Assembly: GCF_018687715.1 (NCBI RefSeq)
Contig: NC_056755.1
Location: 30,282,501 to 30,346,500, forward strand
Length of the DNA stretch: 64,000 bases
From: Carya illinoinensis
Lineage: Eukaryota; Streptophyta; Magnoliopsida; Fagales; Juglandaceae
Reading direction: 5' to 3'
Positions 43,309 through 53,261 of the stretch are shown piece by piece (position 1 is the first letter of the stretch; the number at the start of each line of letters is the position of its first letter). The position numbers and the translations under genes were made by a program. Under the pieces are notes generated by a model that saw only the letters and a program-made list of their open reading frames with translations, made no database searches and had not been told where the DNA came from.

Positions 43309-45403
43309 TGTGACGCCACCAAATCCTCACGCACGAACACGGGAAAATCGAGACGTCCGGATGATGACATCACGGGTCATCATCCTATCGACGTGTGCCA
43401 AGTGTGTGAAAAAGCGATGAATGTGCACGAGAAATACGCAGCGAAAGCAAGTCAATAACTAAGTACCAGAATTTTTCTTGTTTAATACAAAGCTATTCAA
43501 CACATACTTAAATAAATATTACACGACACAAACATAAATTAAACTATATACAAAGCATAAACTTCAGCATCCCAGCGGAGTCACATCCTTGGGCTCAACC
43601 TCCTCCTCCTCATCCTCGATCTCTGGACCAAAATCTATGGTACCAAAAATGGTGCCACAAGTAAGTAAACTCCAAACACCCTAGATAAAAACATATAAAA
43701 CTTAAACAATATGCACGAAATAAAACCCAATGCACATGCGCCATAAAACATAATTTTTTCCACGCACGCCAAAAAACTCATTTGGCCCACAAAACATATT
43801 CTTAAAACCAAGCCTCGCCATTATCCCAGATAATGGTCCAAACCACCATTTTCCCAGAAAATGGATTAACAGCCTCAAAAACCAAACATCGCCATTTTTC
43901 CAGAAAATGGCCCACATCCGAAAACCATAAAAACAAACCAGTTATGCATGCACCATGATCTCTCCCTAGGGATCATCCGCACACCCTGGCTCTGTGCCAC
44001 ACAGCAGGTAATGACTACGCATGTGACACCTAAACGGGCGATACCCAGACTCGCGCCCCACGCGTACCTGACCAGGCCATCCTCTAGTCCCTGCCACTCT
44101 AAGGACCACGGAGTCGTCACGACAGTGTTACCGTATCGTGCGATCCGGTCGTCGCCCTACGACAACCCAGGGGATGTCACTCAGTATTATCCACTCCAGA
44201 GTGACTAGAGGAGCTCCACCGAGATAATAACCCATCCCGGCTTGGGCTCGTGAGACACACGCACCCAAAACCATTTACGCCAATAAAACGGGATTTTCTC
44301 GATTAAAACAAAATGCACATAAACACAATATGCAACTCACGCCTCATGGCTTAAATAATCAAACAAACACAAACAAGCAAAACCAATCACTCCGTCCTCA
44401 ATCCATCCGACCCCCGAACTCCTTGGACTCAGTCCGGAATCAGCCAACCAACAACAATTAATTATTAAAAGAGCAAAATATATTTAAATCTAAAAGTAGG
44501 GTTTAGAAAATACTTACAGCGTTATATGGTATTTTTAGAAAACACGCGGCGTTGCAAACGGCGGAAGGAAAGCAACGTAACAGTGAAAATTCACCGTTGC
44601 CGTGGGTTGTAAAATACCCACTTTTGAACGGGGACAAACTAAGGCTCAGGATTGATAGGGAAGGGTCTAAGGATGTTTATGAAGCTAATGGAAGTGAGGT
44701 TTAGCCGTGGGTGGCAGCGAAAATGGCGAAGGAAGGCCGGATTTCCCAAAATGGAAAGCTAGCTCGTGGGATTTTGTTATGGTGACTATTAGAGGCCGGA
44801 AATGTGTGGGTTAGGACTGCAAGGAGTCGGTGATGAAGTGGTGAAGAGGTGGTGGCCGGAGGTGGAGCGACGGCAGCGGATCGGAGCAAAATCCGTGAGC
44901 CTTGTTGGGCTTTTTTCGGCCAAACGGCGGCTCCGTTGGCGGTGAAAATTGGTGGGGTGGTTCACCGGAGGGAGGGGAAGATTTTGGTAGGGGTGGTGTG
45001 CCGCACGGTGGCCAGCGGCGGTGGGTCTGGGCTGAAGAAGTTTCCGGCCGTGAGGGAGAGGAGAGAGAGACGAATAGGGGGGTTATGCGCGAGAGAGGGA
45101 GGAAAAAGGAAGAAGAAAAAGAAAAGAAAAAAGAAAAAGGAAAGAAAAGGGAAAAAGAGAAAAAGGAAAAAGGGAAAAGAAAAGATGTAGGAAAGAAATA
45201 AGGTCCAATCCTCACTCTGGAAAGCAAAACAAATCCGCCGAAAACGAGATTAAAAAACCGTAAAACGACTAATTAAATTAAACACCGCATCAAATAAATA
45301 AAAACCAATTTTAAAATGCAATAATTTAAAATAAATAAACCAATATATTAATTAAATTAAAACAACCCTTCAGTGAAAATACACGTAAAAACGGGTCATC
45401 ACA
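43309..45403 (-). repeat. Tekay 5' LTR
   Basis: Plus strand TGTGACGCCACCAAATCC...ACGGGTCATCACA. Colinear partner of 36096-38197. The purine-rich segment at 45050-45190 matches that at 37840-37980. Confidence 0.92.
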
Positions 45404-46340
45404 TGTCGTATCCTCCAAAATGGCAAAACAGGAGTTTCCTCGATTCTCCAGAGATGACTTGACGGAGTGGTTCAATCGTGTGAACCAATTCTTTGAATTC
45501 CAAAACACTCCTGATAACCAGAAGGTTTCTTTGGCCTCTTATCACTTGGAAGGAGAGGCCAATCAATGGTGGCAATGCAGGACGTTCCAAGAAGAAGGAC
45601 GAGTTCTTTCATGAGCATATTTTGAAGACGAACTTTGGGCACGTTTTGGACCTTCGGAATGCGAGGATTTTGATGAAGCTCTATCATGGATCAGGCAGGC
45701 TGGTTCCCTGCACGAATACCAACGAGAATTTGACCAATTAGGCAATCGGGTCACTAGCTGGACGCAAAAGGCTCTTTTGGGAACCTTCATGGGTGTTTAA
45801 AGATTGAGATATCCGATGGGATTCACATGTTTAAACCGCAGACATTGAAAGACGGTATTCGCTTCGCACGGATGAGACATGACCAACTAATGAGACAAAG
45901 GAGGGTCACCTGACCTGCACCACCAGTGCGAACTCCCCTGGCTCTTCTACCAGCAAATCATGTAGTACCCGCAACACCTGTCCGGCGATTGAGTTGGGAA
46001 GAAATGTAGCAGCAACGTCTCCAAGGTTTATGCTTTAATTGTAATGAAAGGTTTATTGCAGGACATAAATGTCAAGGGCACAGATACTTATTTTGGAGGG
46101 ATGTGAGGACAACAACAATGTATTCTGCGACGACGTCATAGAAGAATGCAAGCGGAAGAAAACCAAGAGGAGCCCCATGAACCAGAGATTACGTTGCATG
46201 CATTAACGGGATGTTCTGCACCTAAAACCATGCCAACGAATTGAGGTTGCCAATAGTGCCAACTGAGAGATTCATCATGCGGATAGCTAACGTGGACAAA
46301 CTAAAATGCCAAGGGTGTTTCGACGAGGTGTGAGTGGACC
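45404..46340 (+). pseudogene. gypsy chromovirus gag, C-terminal part
   Basis: After the second TGTCG: FPRFSRDDLTEWFNRVNQFF (45432-45492), then EGEANQWW (45550-45574), a classic gag domain; a frameshift follows near 45580 and later ones near 45800. A nucleocapsid motif reads CFNCNERFIAGHKC (about 46030-46071), the non-standard CX2C..HXC type found in this gypsy group. Many stops. Confidence 0.8.
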
Positions 46341-49300
46341 TCCAAGGCACACTTTTCTCTTTAACTCTTTACTCTCTTCCTCTGATAGGATTGGATCTAG
46401 TTCTGGGAATTCAATGGCTTGAAATGCTAGGATCCGTGGTTTGCAACTGGAAGCAATTAACCATGGAGTTTCTTTGGGAGAACTAGATTAGGCAGTTACA
46501 AGGGACCAACGGTGAAGTTATTCAAGCCGCATCATTCAAGGAGCTTTCAAAAGAGGCTCGCTAGGGGCATTCCATTTTTGCAATATGCCTATCCCTTGGT
46601 GCCTAGGAATCGAACAGAAAAATGCATCTGGACATGCAAAAACTATTATAGGAATTTTCAGAATTATTCCAAGAACCTTTGAGTCTACCCCCCACCCGAG
46701 AAGTTGATCACTGCATCTCCCTCAAAGAAGGAATCGAGCCGGTTAACGTCCGACCGTACTGATATGCGTACTATCAAAAGGAGGAGATCGAGAAACAAGT
46801 TCACGATAAACGTAGGCCTCATCCGACCCAGTACGAGCTTGTTTTCATCACCAGTACTATTAGTGAAGAAGAAGGATGGAAACTAGTGTTTTTGCACAAA
46901 TTATCGGGCACTCAACGCAGCCACTGTGAAGGACCGCTTTCCCATTCCCACAGTGGAGGATATGTTGCATGAACTCTATTGTGCTTCGTATTTCACCAAG
47001 CTAGATCTAAGAGTTGGGTACCATTAGCTATGAGTAAATCCCCCGGATATTCCTAAAATTGCTTTCCGTACTCATAACAGATATTATGAATATTTGGTTA
47101 TGCCATTTGGCCTGTGTAATGCACCTTCTACCTTTCAAGCTATTATGAACTCTATATTTTGCCCTCATCTTAGAAAAATTCATACTAGTTTTCTTGGATG
47201 ATATATTAGTTTATAGTCCTACTTGGGACAAGCATTTGGTGCATGTAAAATAGACTTTGGCTATATTGAAGCAGCAACAGTTCCTTGTCAAGGCTAGCAA
47301 GTGTGCTTTCGAGCAACAAGAGCTGGAGTATTTGGGGGCACATAGTCACCTATCAAGAAGTGAAAGTAGACAACAGTAAGATTGCAGCGATGGGAGCAAG
47401 GCCACGACCTACTAACATTACTGAGCTACGTGGGTTTTTAGGGTTGATGGGATATTACTAGAAGTTTGTCAAAAATTATGGCATTGTAGCACGAGCCCTC
47501 ACCAACCTCCTTACGAAAGGCAAATTTGGGTGGCACAAGGAAGCAGAGGATGCTTTTCTGGCTCTCAAAAAAGCCATGACCACCACACCAACGCTGCTAA
47601 TGCCCAACTTCAATGACATCTTCACTATCGAAACTGATGCATCAGGAGATGGAATTGGAGCCGTGTTGTCCCAACAAGATAAACCAGTAGTTTTCATGAG
47701 TCGAGCCCTTGGGGTAGCAAAAGAATCGTGGTCCACCTATGCCAAAGAGATGCTAGTAATCGTGGAAGCAATACAACTATGGCGGCCTTATCTCCTAGGC
47801 CGAAAATTCTATATTCAGACGGATAAAAAAAGCCTAAAATATTTTTTGGAACAACGCATCTCCACGCCTGAATAGCAAAAATGGGTAGCCAAACTCTTAG
47901 GCTATGACTACGAGATCACTTACCGTCCAGGACATGAGAATTCGGTAGCCGATGCCCTTTCACAAAAACAAGGTAGCTCGATTCTACACAATATCTTCAT
48001 TTCTCAGGTTAACTTATGGGAGGAAATCAAGCGAGTTGCAAAGGAGGATCCGTATATTCAGAACATGAGCTGGGTAGCTGTAGACCAGCCCAATGGCAAT
48101 TATGTATGGTGCAATGATCCTGCTTTATGTTCCGAGCTGATGCACGAGATGCATGACACCAAGATGGGCAGACACTCAGGCATATTGCGCACATACAAAA
48201 AATTGGGGCAACAATTTTATTGGTCGGGGATGCTCAAATCGGTCCAAGAGTACATCAGAGGCTGCATAGTGTGCCAGAAGATAAAGGCTAAAACCCTGGC
48301 ATCGGCAAGACTCCTACAACCATTGCCCATTCCATATCAAGTATGGGATGACATCATGATGGATTTTATTGAAGGGTTACCGATTTCACAGGGCAAGGAT
48401 ACCATCATGGTAGTCGTCGATAAGCTCAGTAAGTCAGCCCATTTCCTTACTTTAATCCATCCCTTTACGGCTAAGGGTGTCACAGAAAAATTTGTGGAAG
48501 GTGTTTTTAAGCTACATGGGATTCCCAGATCAATCATTAGTGATCGCGATCCAATGTTTGTGAGCAACTTCTGGTAAGAGTTCTTCAAGATGTTGGGCTC
48601 CAAACTACAACTCCGCTCCGCGTATCATTCATAGACTGATGGACAATCGGAAGTAGTCAACTGATGTGTTGAACAGTATCTCAGATGCTCTGTACACCAG
48701 TGGCCACGCAAATGGAACTTCTACTTACTTTGGGCTAAATACTGGTAGAATACCACTTACCACATCTCCACGGGAATGACCCCTTTTAAGCACTGTATGG
48801 TAGATTGCCACCCACCATTCCTTCATATAGCAAGGGCCTCTCACCAGTGCATGAAGTTAATTAGCAACTACGAAACAAGGATGAATTACTCTAACAACTC
48901 GAGGCCAACCTTGCATGTTCAGTTAATCGGATGAAACAATTAGCAGATCAGAAACGACGAGATGTGTCGTTCGAGGTTGGAGAGTTAGTGCTTCTAAGAC
49001 TACATCCGTACCACCAGAAAACAGTTTTCAAAAGAGTTCACTAGAAATTAGCCAGCCGTTTCTATGGGCCCTATGAAATCTTGGAGAAAATCGGTTCCGT
49101 CACATACAAACTCCACTTACCACAGGGGTCGCGCGTTCATCCCATATTTCACGTATCTCTACTCAAACAGTACAATATTAATGAAGAAAATGGGTTGACG
49201 CCCAGCAAAGAGTTGCCACCATTCACTGATGATGGGATAGGCATACTGAAACCACGTGCTATACTAGATCACTGCTGGATAAAATAGGGAGCCCAGATTA

Positions 49301-49418
49301 TCGAAGAGAGTTTGGTCCATTGGCAAACTCTACCAGTAGAAGAAGCAACATGGGAGCCCACCAAATAGCTGTTGGAAAGGTTTCCAGGCATGGACCTTGG
49401 TGACAGGGATCCACCTAA
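46341..49418 (+). pseudogene. gypsy chromovirus pol, many stops
   Basis: PLIGLDLVLGIQWLEMLGSV marks the protease end (46380-46440); the DSG active-site part seems deleted, since gag end (KTMPTN, 46230) is followed directly by RLPIVPTERF-like sequence. RT is badly broken but keeps a VFLDDIL-like box near 47185-47210. RNase H is clear at 47576-47872 (TIETDASGDGIGAVLSQQ, QTDKKSLKYFLEQRISTPE) until a TAG. Integrase: HDTKMGRHSGILRTYKKLGQ (48150-48210), CIVCQKIK, DDIMMDFIEGLP (48345), ISDRDPMFVSNFW (48535-48575), TAA, then TDGQSEVVN. 49081-49400 has the C-terminal part and chromodomain-like tail (VEEATWEPTK). Confidence 0.85.
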
Positions 49419-49430
49419 TGGGGGAGGTAT

Positions 49431-49922
49431 TGATAAGCCACGACGGTCGGCAAGGGCCCTTAGGCCAAATCCCAAATACTTGGGATTAAGTTGGACGTGG
49501 AAAGTTATATAGTTGCATGCGACATGCATGCAGAATTGTACGTGGGATGTATGTGAAAAGAGTCACAGGTGACGTGCATGAAGAGAAGAATTATAGGCAT
49601 GTGAAGAATGAGATAATAAACTGGGGTAGATTGGGTCACCTGCAAGACTGGGTCACTGGCATTGCGGTTGCGAGTTTTACGTCATTAGTTATGCTACTTT
49701 TATTCCGTTAGTTAAGGTTTGTGTTTATGTAGTGGTATTGTTTTGTTTCCAGTTTTCCTTTTATTTCGGTTTCCTTGTACATGGCTTGGCTTATTTAAAG
49801 CAGCCGAAAGATATCAATGAAATCAAGTAATCAATTGTTATCCAGAACTTTGCGGTACTTTCTCACCCGAAGAGTAACCCATTTACTTATTTTCATATTA
49901 CTTGAGTTTGGGACCTATCACA
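49431..49922 (+). repeat. 3' LTR of the gypsy chromovirus
   Basis: TGATAAGCCACGACGG...GGGACCTATCA, after the polypurine tract. 492 bp. The LINE endonuclease resumes at the next base. Confidence 0.9.
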
Positions 49923-50420
49923 CTCTTTGAATTTTTTTGGTTGTCTAGTTGTTGGAAGTGAAGGATGTAGTGGGGGAGTAGTATTGTATTGGAAGAAAAA
50001 TGCCAGTTTGGATTTAATTTCTTATTCAAAAAATCACTTTGATGCATGGGTAGTGGACACAAATTTAAATACAAAGTGAAGGCTCACTACTATCTATTGT
50101 TTTCCAGAGGTGGGACGTAGAGAGGAAATCTGGGCCGTAATGCTCAATATCTGTTGATTGTCCATGGCTTTGTTTTGGTGATTTTAAGAAGGTGATTTCA
50201 AATGATGGAGAAAAGAGAGGTAGAAGAAGAAGTGAGTGGCAGATGTGTGATTTTAGGGAGACTTTGGATTACTGTCAATTTAAAAATTTAAAAACTGAGG
50301 GAAGTTTGTTCACATGATCCAATATGAGGGAAGGTGGTGCTAATATTCAAGAAAGGCTGGACAAATTTCTCGCTAACCCGAGATGGTTACAATTGTATCC
50401 TTCAATGAAAGTGAGTAGCT
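49923..50420 (+). pseudogene. LINE endonuclease, middle part
   Basis: Continues from 35376: SLNFFGCLVVGSEGCSGGVV (49924-49983), LYWKKNASLDLISYSKNHFD, then WLCFGDFKKVISNDGEKRGR (about 50162-50220; GDFNE of the family reads GDFKK), and NIQERLDKFLANPRWLQLYP (50342-50402). It is cut at 50420 by the retroposon and resumes at 51961. Several frameshifts and a TGA where a Trp is expected (50318-50320). Confidence 0.82.
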
Positions 50421-51943
50421 GGTCCTCCAGCTCATTGTCCAACAGTAGCTTCGAATTTCAGTTTTTACCCTAGTGAGAGAATCTCCATCTTCTCTCTAGG
50501 AAAAAGAAGTTGAACACCGTCCGAGGGAGGAGGGGCTCCGGCTCCTCCCTCCCTCCTCCGTCAAACCTTTCTTTCCTGTTTTTTCTTTCTTTTCATCTAA
50601 AATAAAACCTGTGTTCTATGGCCTCCACCAGAGGCGGTGGTCCGTCCCGAGGCCTCTTCTCCGTTTTTACACCCAGCTGGGCGGAGATTGATTTATTTTG
50701 GGGGTGGAGGTTCTCGGATCCGTGTTGGGTGATGCTCCTGACTGGTATGGTTTAGTCTTCTGTGGGGTTTGCTCAAAGGATTTCGGTGTGAGTTTGTTTC
50801 GGATTTGCTCCTGGAGATGATTTTTGCATGTTGGTTTTGGGTATTACCCGTGGGTTGAAGGATCTCTGTTTTAACCATGGGAAACAGAGGGTTTTATCGG
50901 GTGGTAAGCCGAGCTGCATGGTGGTTTCAAAGGGGTTTGGGGTGGAATCCGGATGTAACTCATGGGATTCACTCCTTGGGATGGTGGCCGGAATCGCTGT
51001 GTTCTCTCTGTTTTATTTTCGTTTTGTTTTTTTCCGTTACGTTTCTGTTTTTTTGTTTTTGTTTTCTCTCTTCGTTTGGCTAGATTGCTTTCTTTTTCGT
51101 TTTCGTTTTGGTCTGGTTTGGGTGTATGGAATAAGCTTCTCGCCGGCTTGATTGATTTTGTCTCCGGCCTCTAGTCTAGCCGAAGTGGTGGAAGGATGGA
51201 TTCGGTGGTTATGGGCTGGCGATGGTTTCGGTTTGGCCGGGACAAAGGAGTTTGCCGATCTGGTTTTGGTGAGCGGTTTTGGCTGCTTACCCACGGATGC
51301 CGTGATTTCACCTGGGTCGGTGGTGCTCTCCATGCATCGTGGTGGAGAGGCTAGCTCGGGCAGAATGGTTAACGGGGGTGGCGGCGGGAGATGCAGGCGA
51401 TGCAACCCTAACGGGTTGGCTTGGGCTGGGCCCCCACGGGCACTGAAGCTGGGTTGGGCTTGGGCTGGGCCCACGGGCATACAAGCTGATATCAGTTTTT
51501 TGCTTTTGTTTTTTTAATTGTTGTTTTGTTTTAGTTTGCTAATAATAAATAGGTTGGAGTCCCACTCCTTTTTTGGAGGATTGTGGGTTTTTGTCCTACT
51601 CCTCTTTGGAGGATGGTAGGTGTTGGTACTCTTCCTCTTTGGAGAGAAGAGAGTGTAGATGTACTCCTCCTCTTTAGGAGGATGGAGTGTGGGTGTATCT
51701 TTCTTCTTTGAAAGAAAGATTGTTTAGCTCTGTTTTGACAGAGCGCTTTCTCTGTTGACTATTGTTAGGAGAGAAGGTATAGAAGTTTAGACAATGTCCG
51801 TCACAAAGTAATTTGTTGACGGGGAAGCTCCTGAGCAGATGTGGTAGTTGACTTATAGTCTGGTTTTCCTGTATTGATAAGTCACAGTTGTAACTTCGAA
51901 TATGAATGAATGCAATGTAGCATTTTCCATCAAAAAAAAAAAA
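50421..51943 (+). mobile_element. Poly(A)-tailed retroposon without RT, 17-bp TSD
   Basis: Flanked by AATGAAAGTGAGTAGCT at 50404-50420 and 51944-51960, an exact 17-bp direct repeat. It ends in a poly(A) run (about 51932-51943). Both point to LINE-machinery insertion. About 1.5 kb, GC-richer in the first 1.1 kb than its surroundings. No RT, EN or zinc knuckle was recognised. A possible frame runs 50620-51150 (MASTRGGGPSRGLFSVFTPS at its start) and another at 51152-51517, neither recognised. It could be a long SINE-like/non-autonomous LINE derivative or a processed transcript. Confidence 0.8.
51561..51776 (+). repeat. Seven consecutive stem-loops
   Basis: In the 3' part of the retroposon. Stems (5' arm / 3' arm): CTCC/GGAG (51565-51578), TCCTC/GAGGA (51600-51613), CTCTTC/GAAGAG (51629-51651), CCTCCT/AGGAGG (51666-51681), TCTTTC/GAAAGA (51698-51715 or 51719), GCTCTGT/ACAGAGC (51727-51744), TTCTCT/AGAGAA (51748-51775). 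Several have a TTTG or CTTT loop. Spacing is near 30-35 bp. The stems differ in sequence but stay paired. Confidence 0.75.
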
Positions 51944-51960
51944 AATGAAAGTGAGTAGCT

Positions 51961-53261
51961 TTTATATGGCACATTCAAATTACACTTGTTTGTTATTTGA
52001 TACAAGTGGATCTATTGGTGGGTCAAGGAAGGGTAGAAAGCCTTTCATATTTGAATCAATGTGGATTGGAGCAGTGGGTTTTGAAGAAATTATTTCTAAT
52101 TCATGGGCAAAAAGTACTAATGTAAGTAAAGTTGAAAGTTTGAAAGAGTCTATTGACTTGTGTAGCCTTCACTTACAGTCATGGAAGTATTGAAATCTTG
52201 GTCATATTCAAAAGCAATCGATGAAGACAATGGCTGAGATGAACATAATAAATTTTGATCATTCCAATATTTTAGATGTGAAAAGGTTACAACATGAGAT
52301 AAATTTGTTATTGGAATGAGAAGAAATCATGTGGAAGCAGAGATCCAGGGCTTTTGGTTACATGATCAAAACACCAAATTTTTTCATCAAAATGCTTCTC
52401 AACGGAAGAGGAAAAATTATATCTCAAAACTAAGAGATGATATGGATATTTGAAGGGAATGGGTGGAGTTGGATAGGGTAATAGTCTCTTATTTTTCAGA
52501 TTTATTTTCTTTTGCTCACCCATGTTTGATGGATCTTGTGATGAGGTTTTGTATGCAAAAGTAACTCCTGAGATGAACCAAGCTTTTGTACAGCCATATA
52601 CAATGGGGGAAGTTAAGGAAGCACTATTCTCAATGCAACCTACGAAAGCTCTAGGCTCTGATGGGATGGCATCTATATTTTTCTAGAAATACACTAGCAC
52701 ATAGTTGGAGAAAAGGTCAGTAAAATAGTTTTGTCTATTCTACATAATGGTGCAATACCCATAGAGTTGAATGAAACTTTTATTATGTTTATCCGGAAGA
52801 AAACAGAGGCTAAAAAGTCCAAGAATTTTGGTCTATTAGTTTGTGTAATGTAGTTTATAAGATACTACTACAATGATTGCAAATAAGCTAAAATTTCTAT
52901 TACCACACATTATTTCCTCTAGTCAAAGTGCATTTATCTCAGGAAGAATTATAACGTATAATATTCTCATTGCATATAAGGCAGTCCATTCTATAAAACG
53001 AAGAAGGAGGGACAAAAATGGGGTGATGCCAATTAAATTGGACATGAGTAAGGCTTATGATAGGGTGAAATGGACATATCTAAAACAAGTTTTACTCAAG
53101 CTGGGGTTTGATCCTAAGTGGGTAGAAATGGTTATGTCCTATCTTGCTTCGGTCTTACAAGGTTTTAATCAATGGGGTCCCTTCTTCATCCTTTGTTCCT
53201 ACTAGGGGACTAAGATGAGGGGATCCATTATCGTCCTATTTATTTGTTTTATGTGCAGAAG
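51961..53261 (+). pseudogene. LINE endonuclease end and RT N-terminal half
   Basis: FYMAHSNYTCLLFDTSGSIG, then KPFIFESMWI (51960-52070) ends the endonuclease. A linker follows. RT begins with EVKEALFSMQPTKALGSDGM (52611-52670), then NKLKFLLPHIISSSQSAFIS (52879-52940) and MPIKLDMSKAYDRVKWTYLK (53026-53085), then RGLRWGDPLSSYLFVLCAE near 53205-53260 across a TGA/frame change. It is cut at 53261 by the solo LTR just before the catalytic box. Stops at 52686 and near 52860. Confidence 0.87.

Larger units (their letters stand above)
36096..45403 (-). mobile_element. Complete Tekay-type gypsy element, TSD TGTCG
   Basis: 9308 bp with perfect TGTCG duplications (36091-36095 and 45404-45408), two LTRs of about 2.1 kb (36096-38197 and 43309-45403), a polypurine tract beside the left LTR and an initiator-Met primer-binding site beside the right one. 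Gag-pol lies on the minus strand in the order gag, protease, RT, RNase H, integrase, C-terminal chromodomain-like tail. It is the structurally most complete element in the window, and the only one with all landmarks, but it has at least four nonsense codons and a gag frameshift. The LTRs differ at scattered sites, so the insertion is not recent. Confidence 0.93.
35377..49922 (+). mobile_element. Gypsy chromovirus inserted in the LINE
   Basis: LTRs at 35377-35862 and 49431-49922 (TGATAAGCC...CCTATCA), a primer-binding site after the first and a polypurine tract (GGGGGAGG, about 49419-49427) before the second. Gag and pol lie on the plus strand. A Tekay element (36096-45403) sits in gag. Without it the element is about 5.2 kb. 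Flanks in the LINE are TATTC and CACTC, which match at only three of five positions, so the duplication has decayed or one end is altered. Confidence 0.88.

Noticed and set aside
51152..51517. 121-aa GC-rich frame in the poly(A)-tailed retroposon, with a 147-aa frame on the opposite strand.
   Set aside because: No known domain, and both strands are open because of GC content. Kept only as part of the retroposon.
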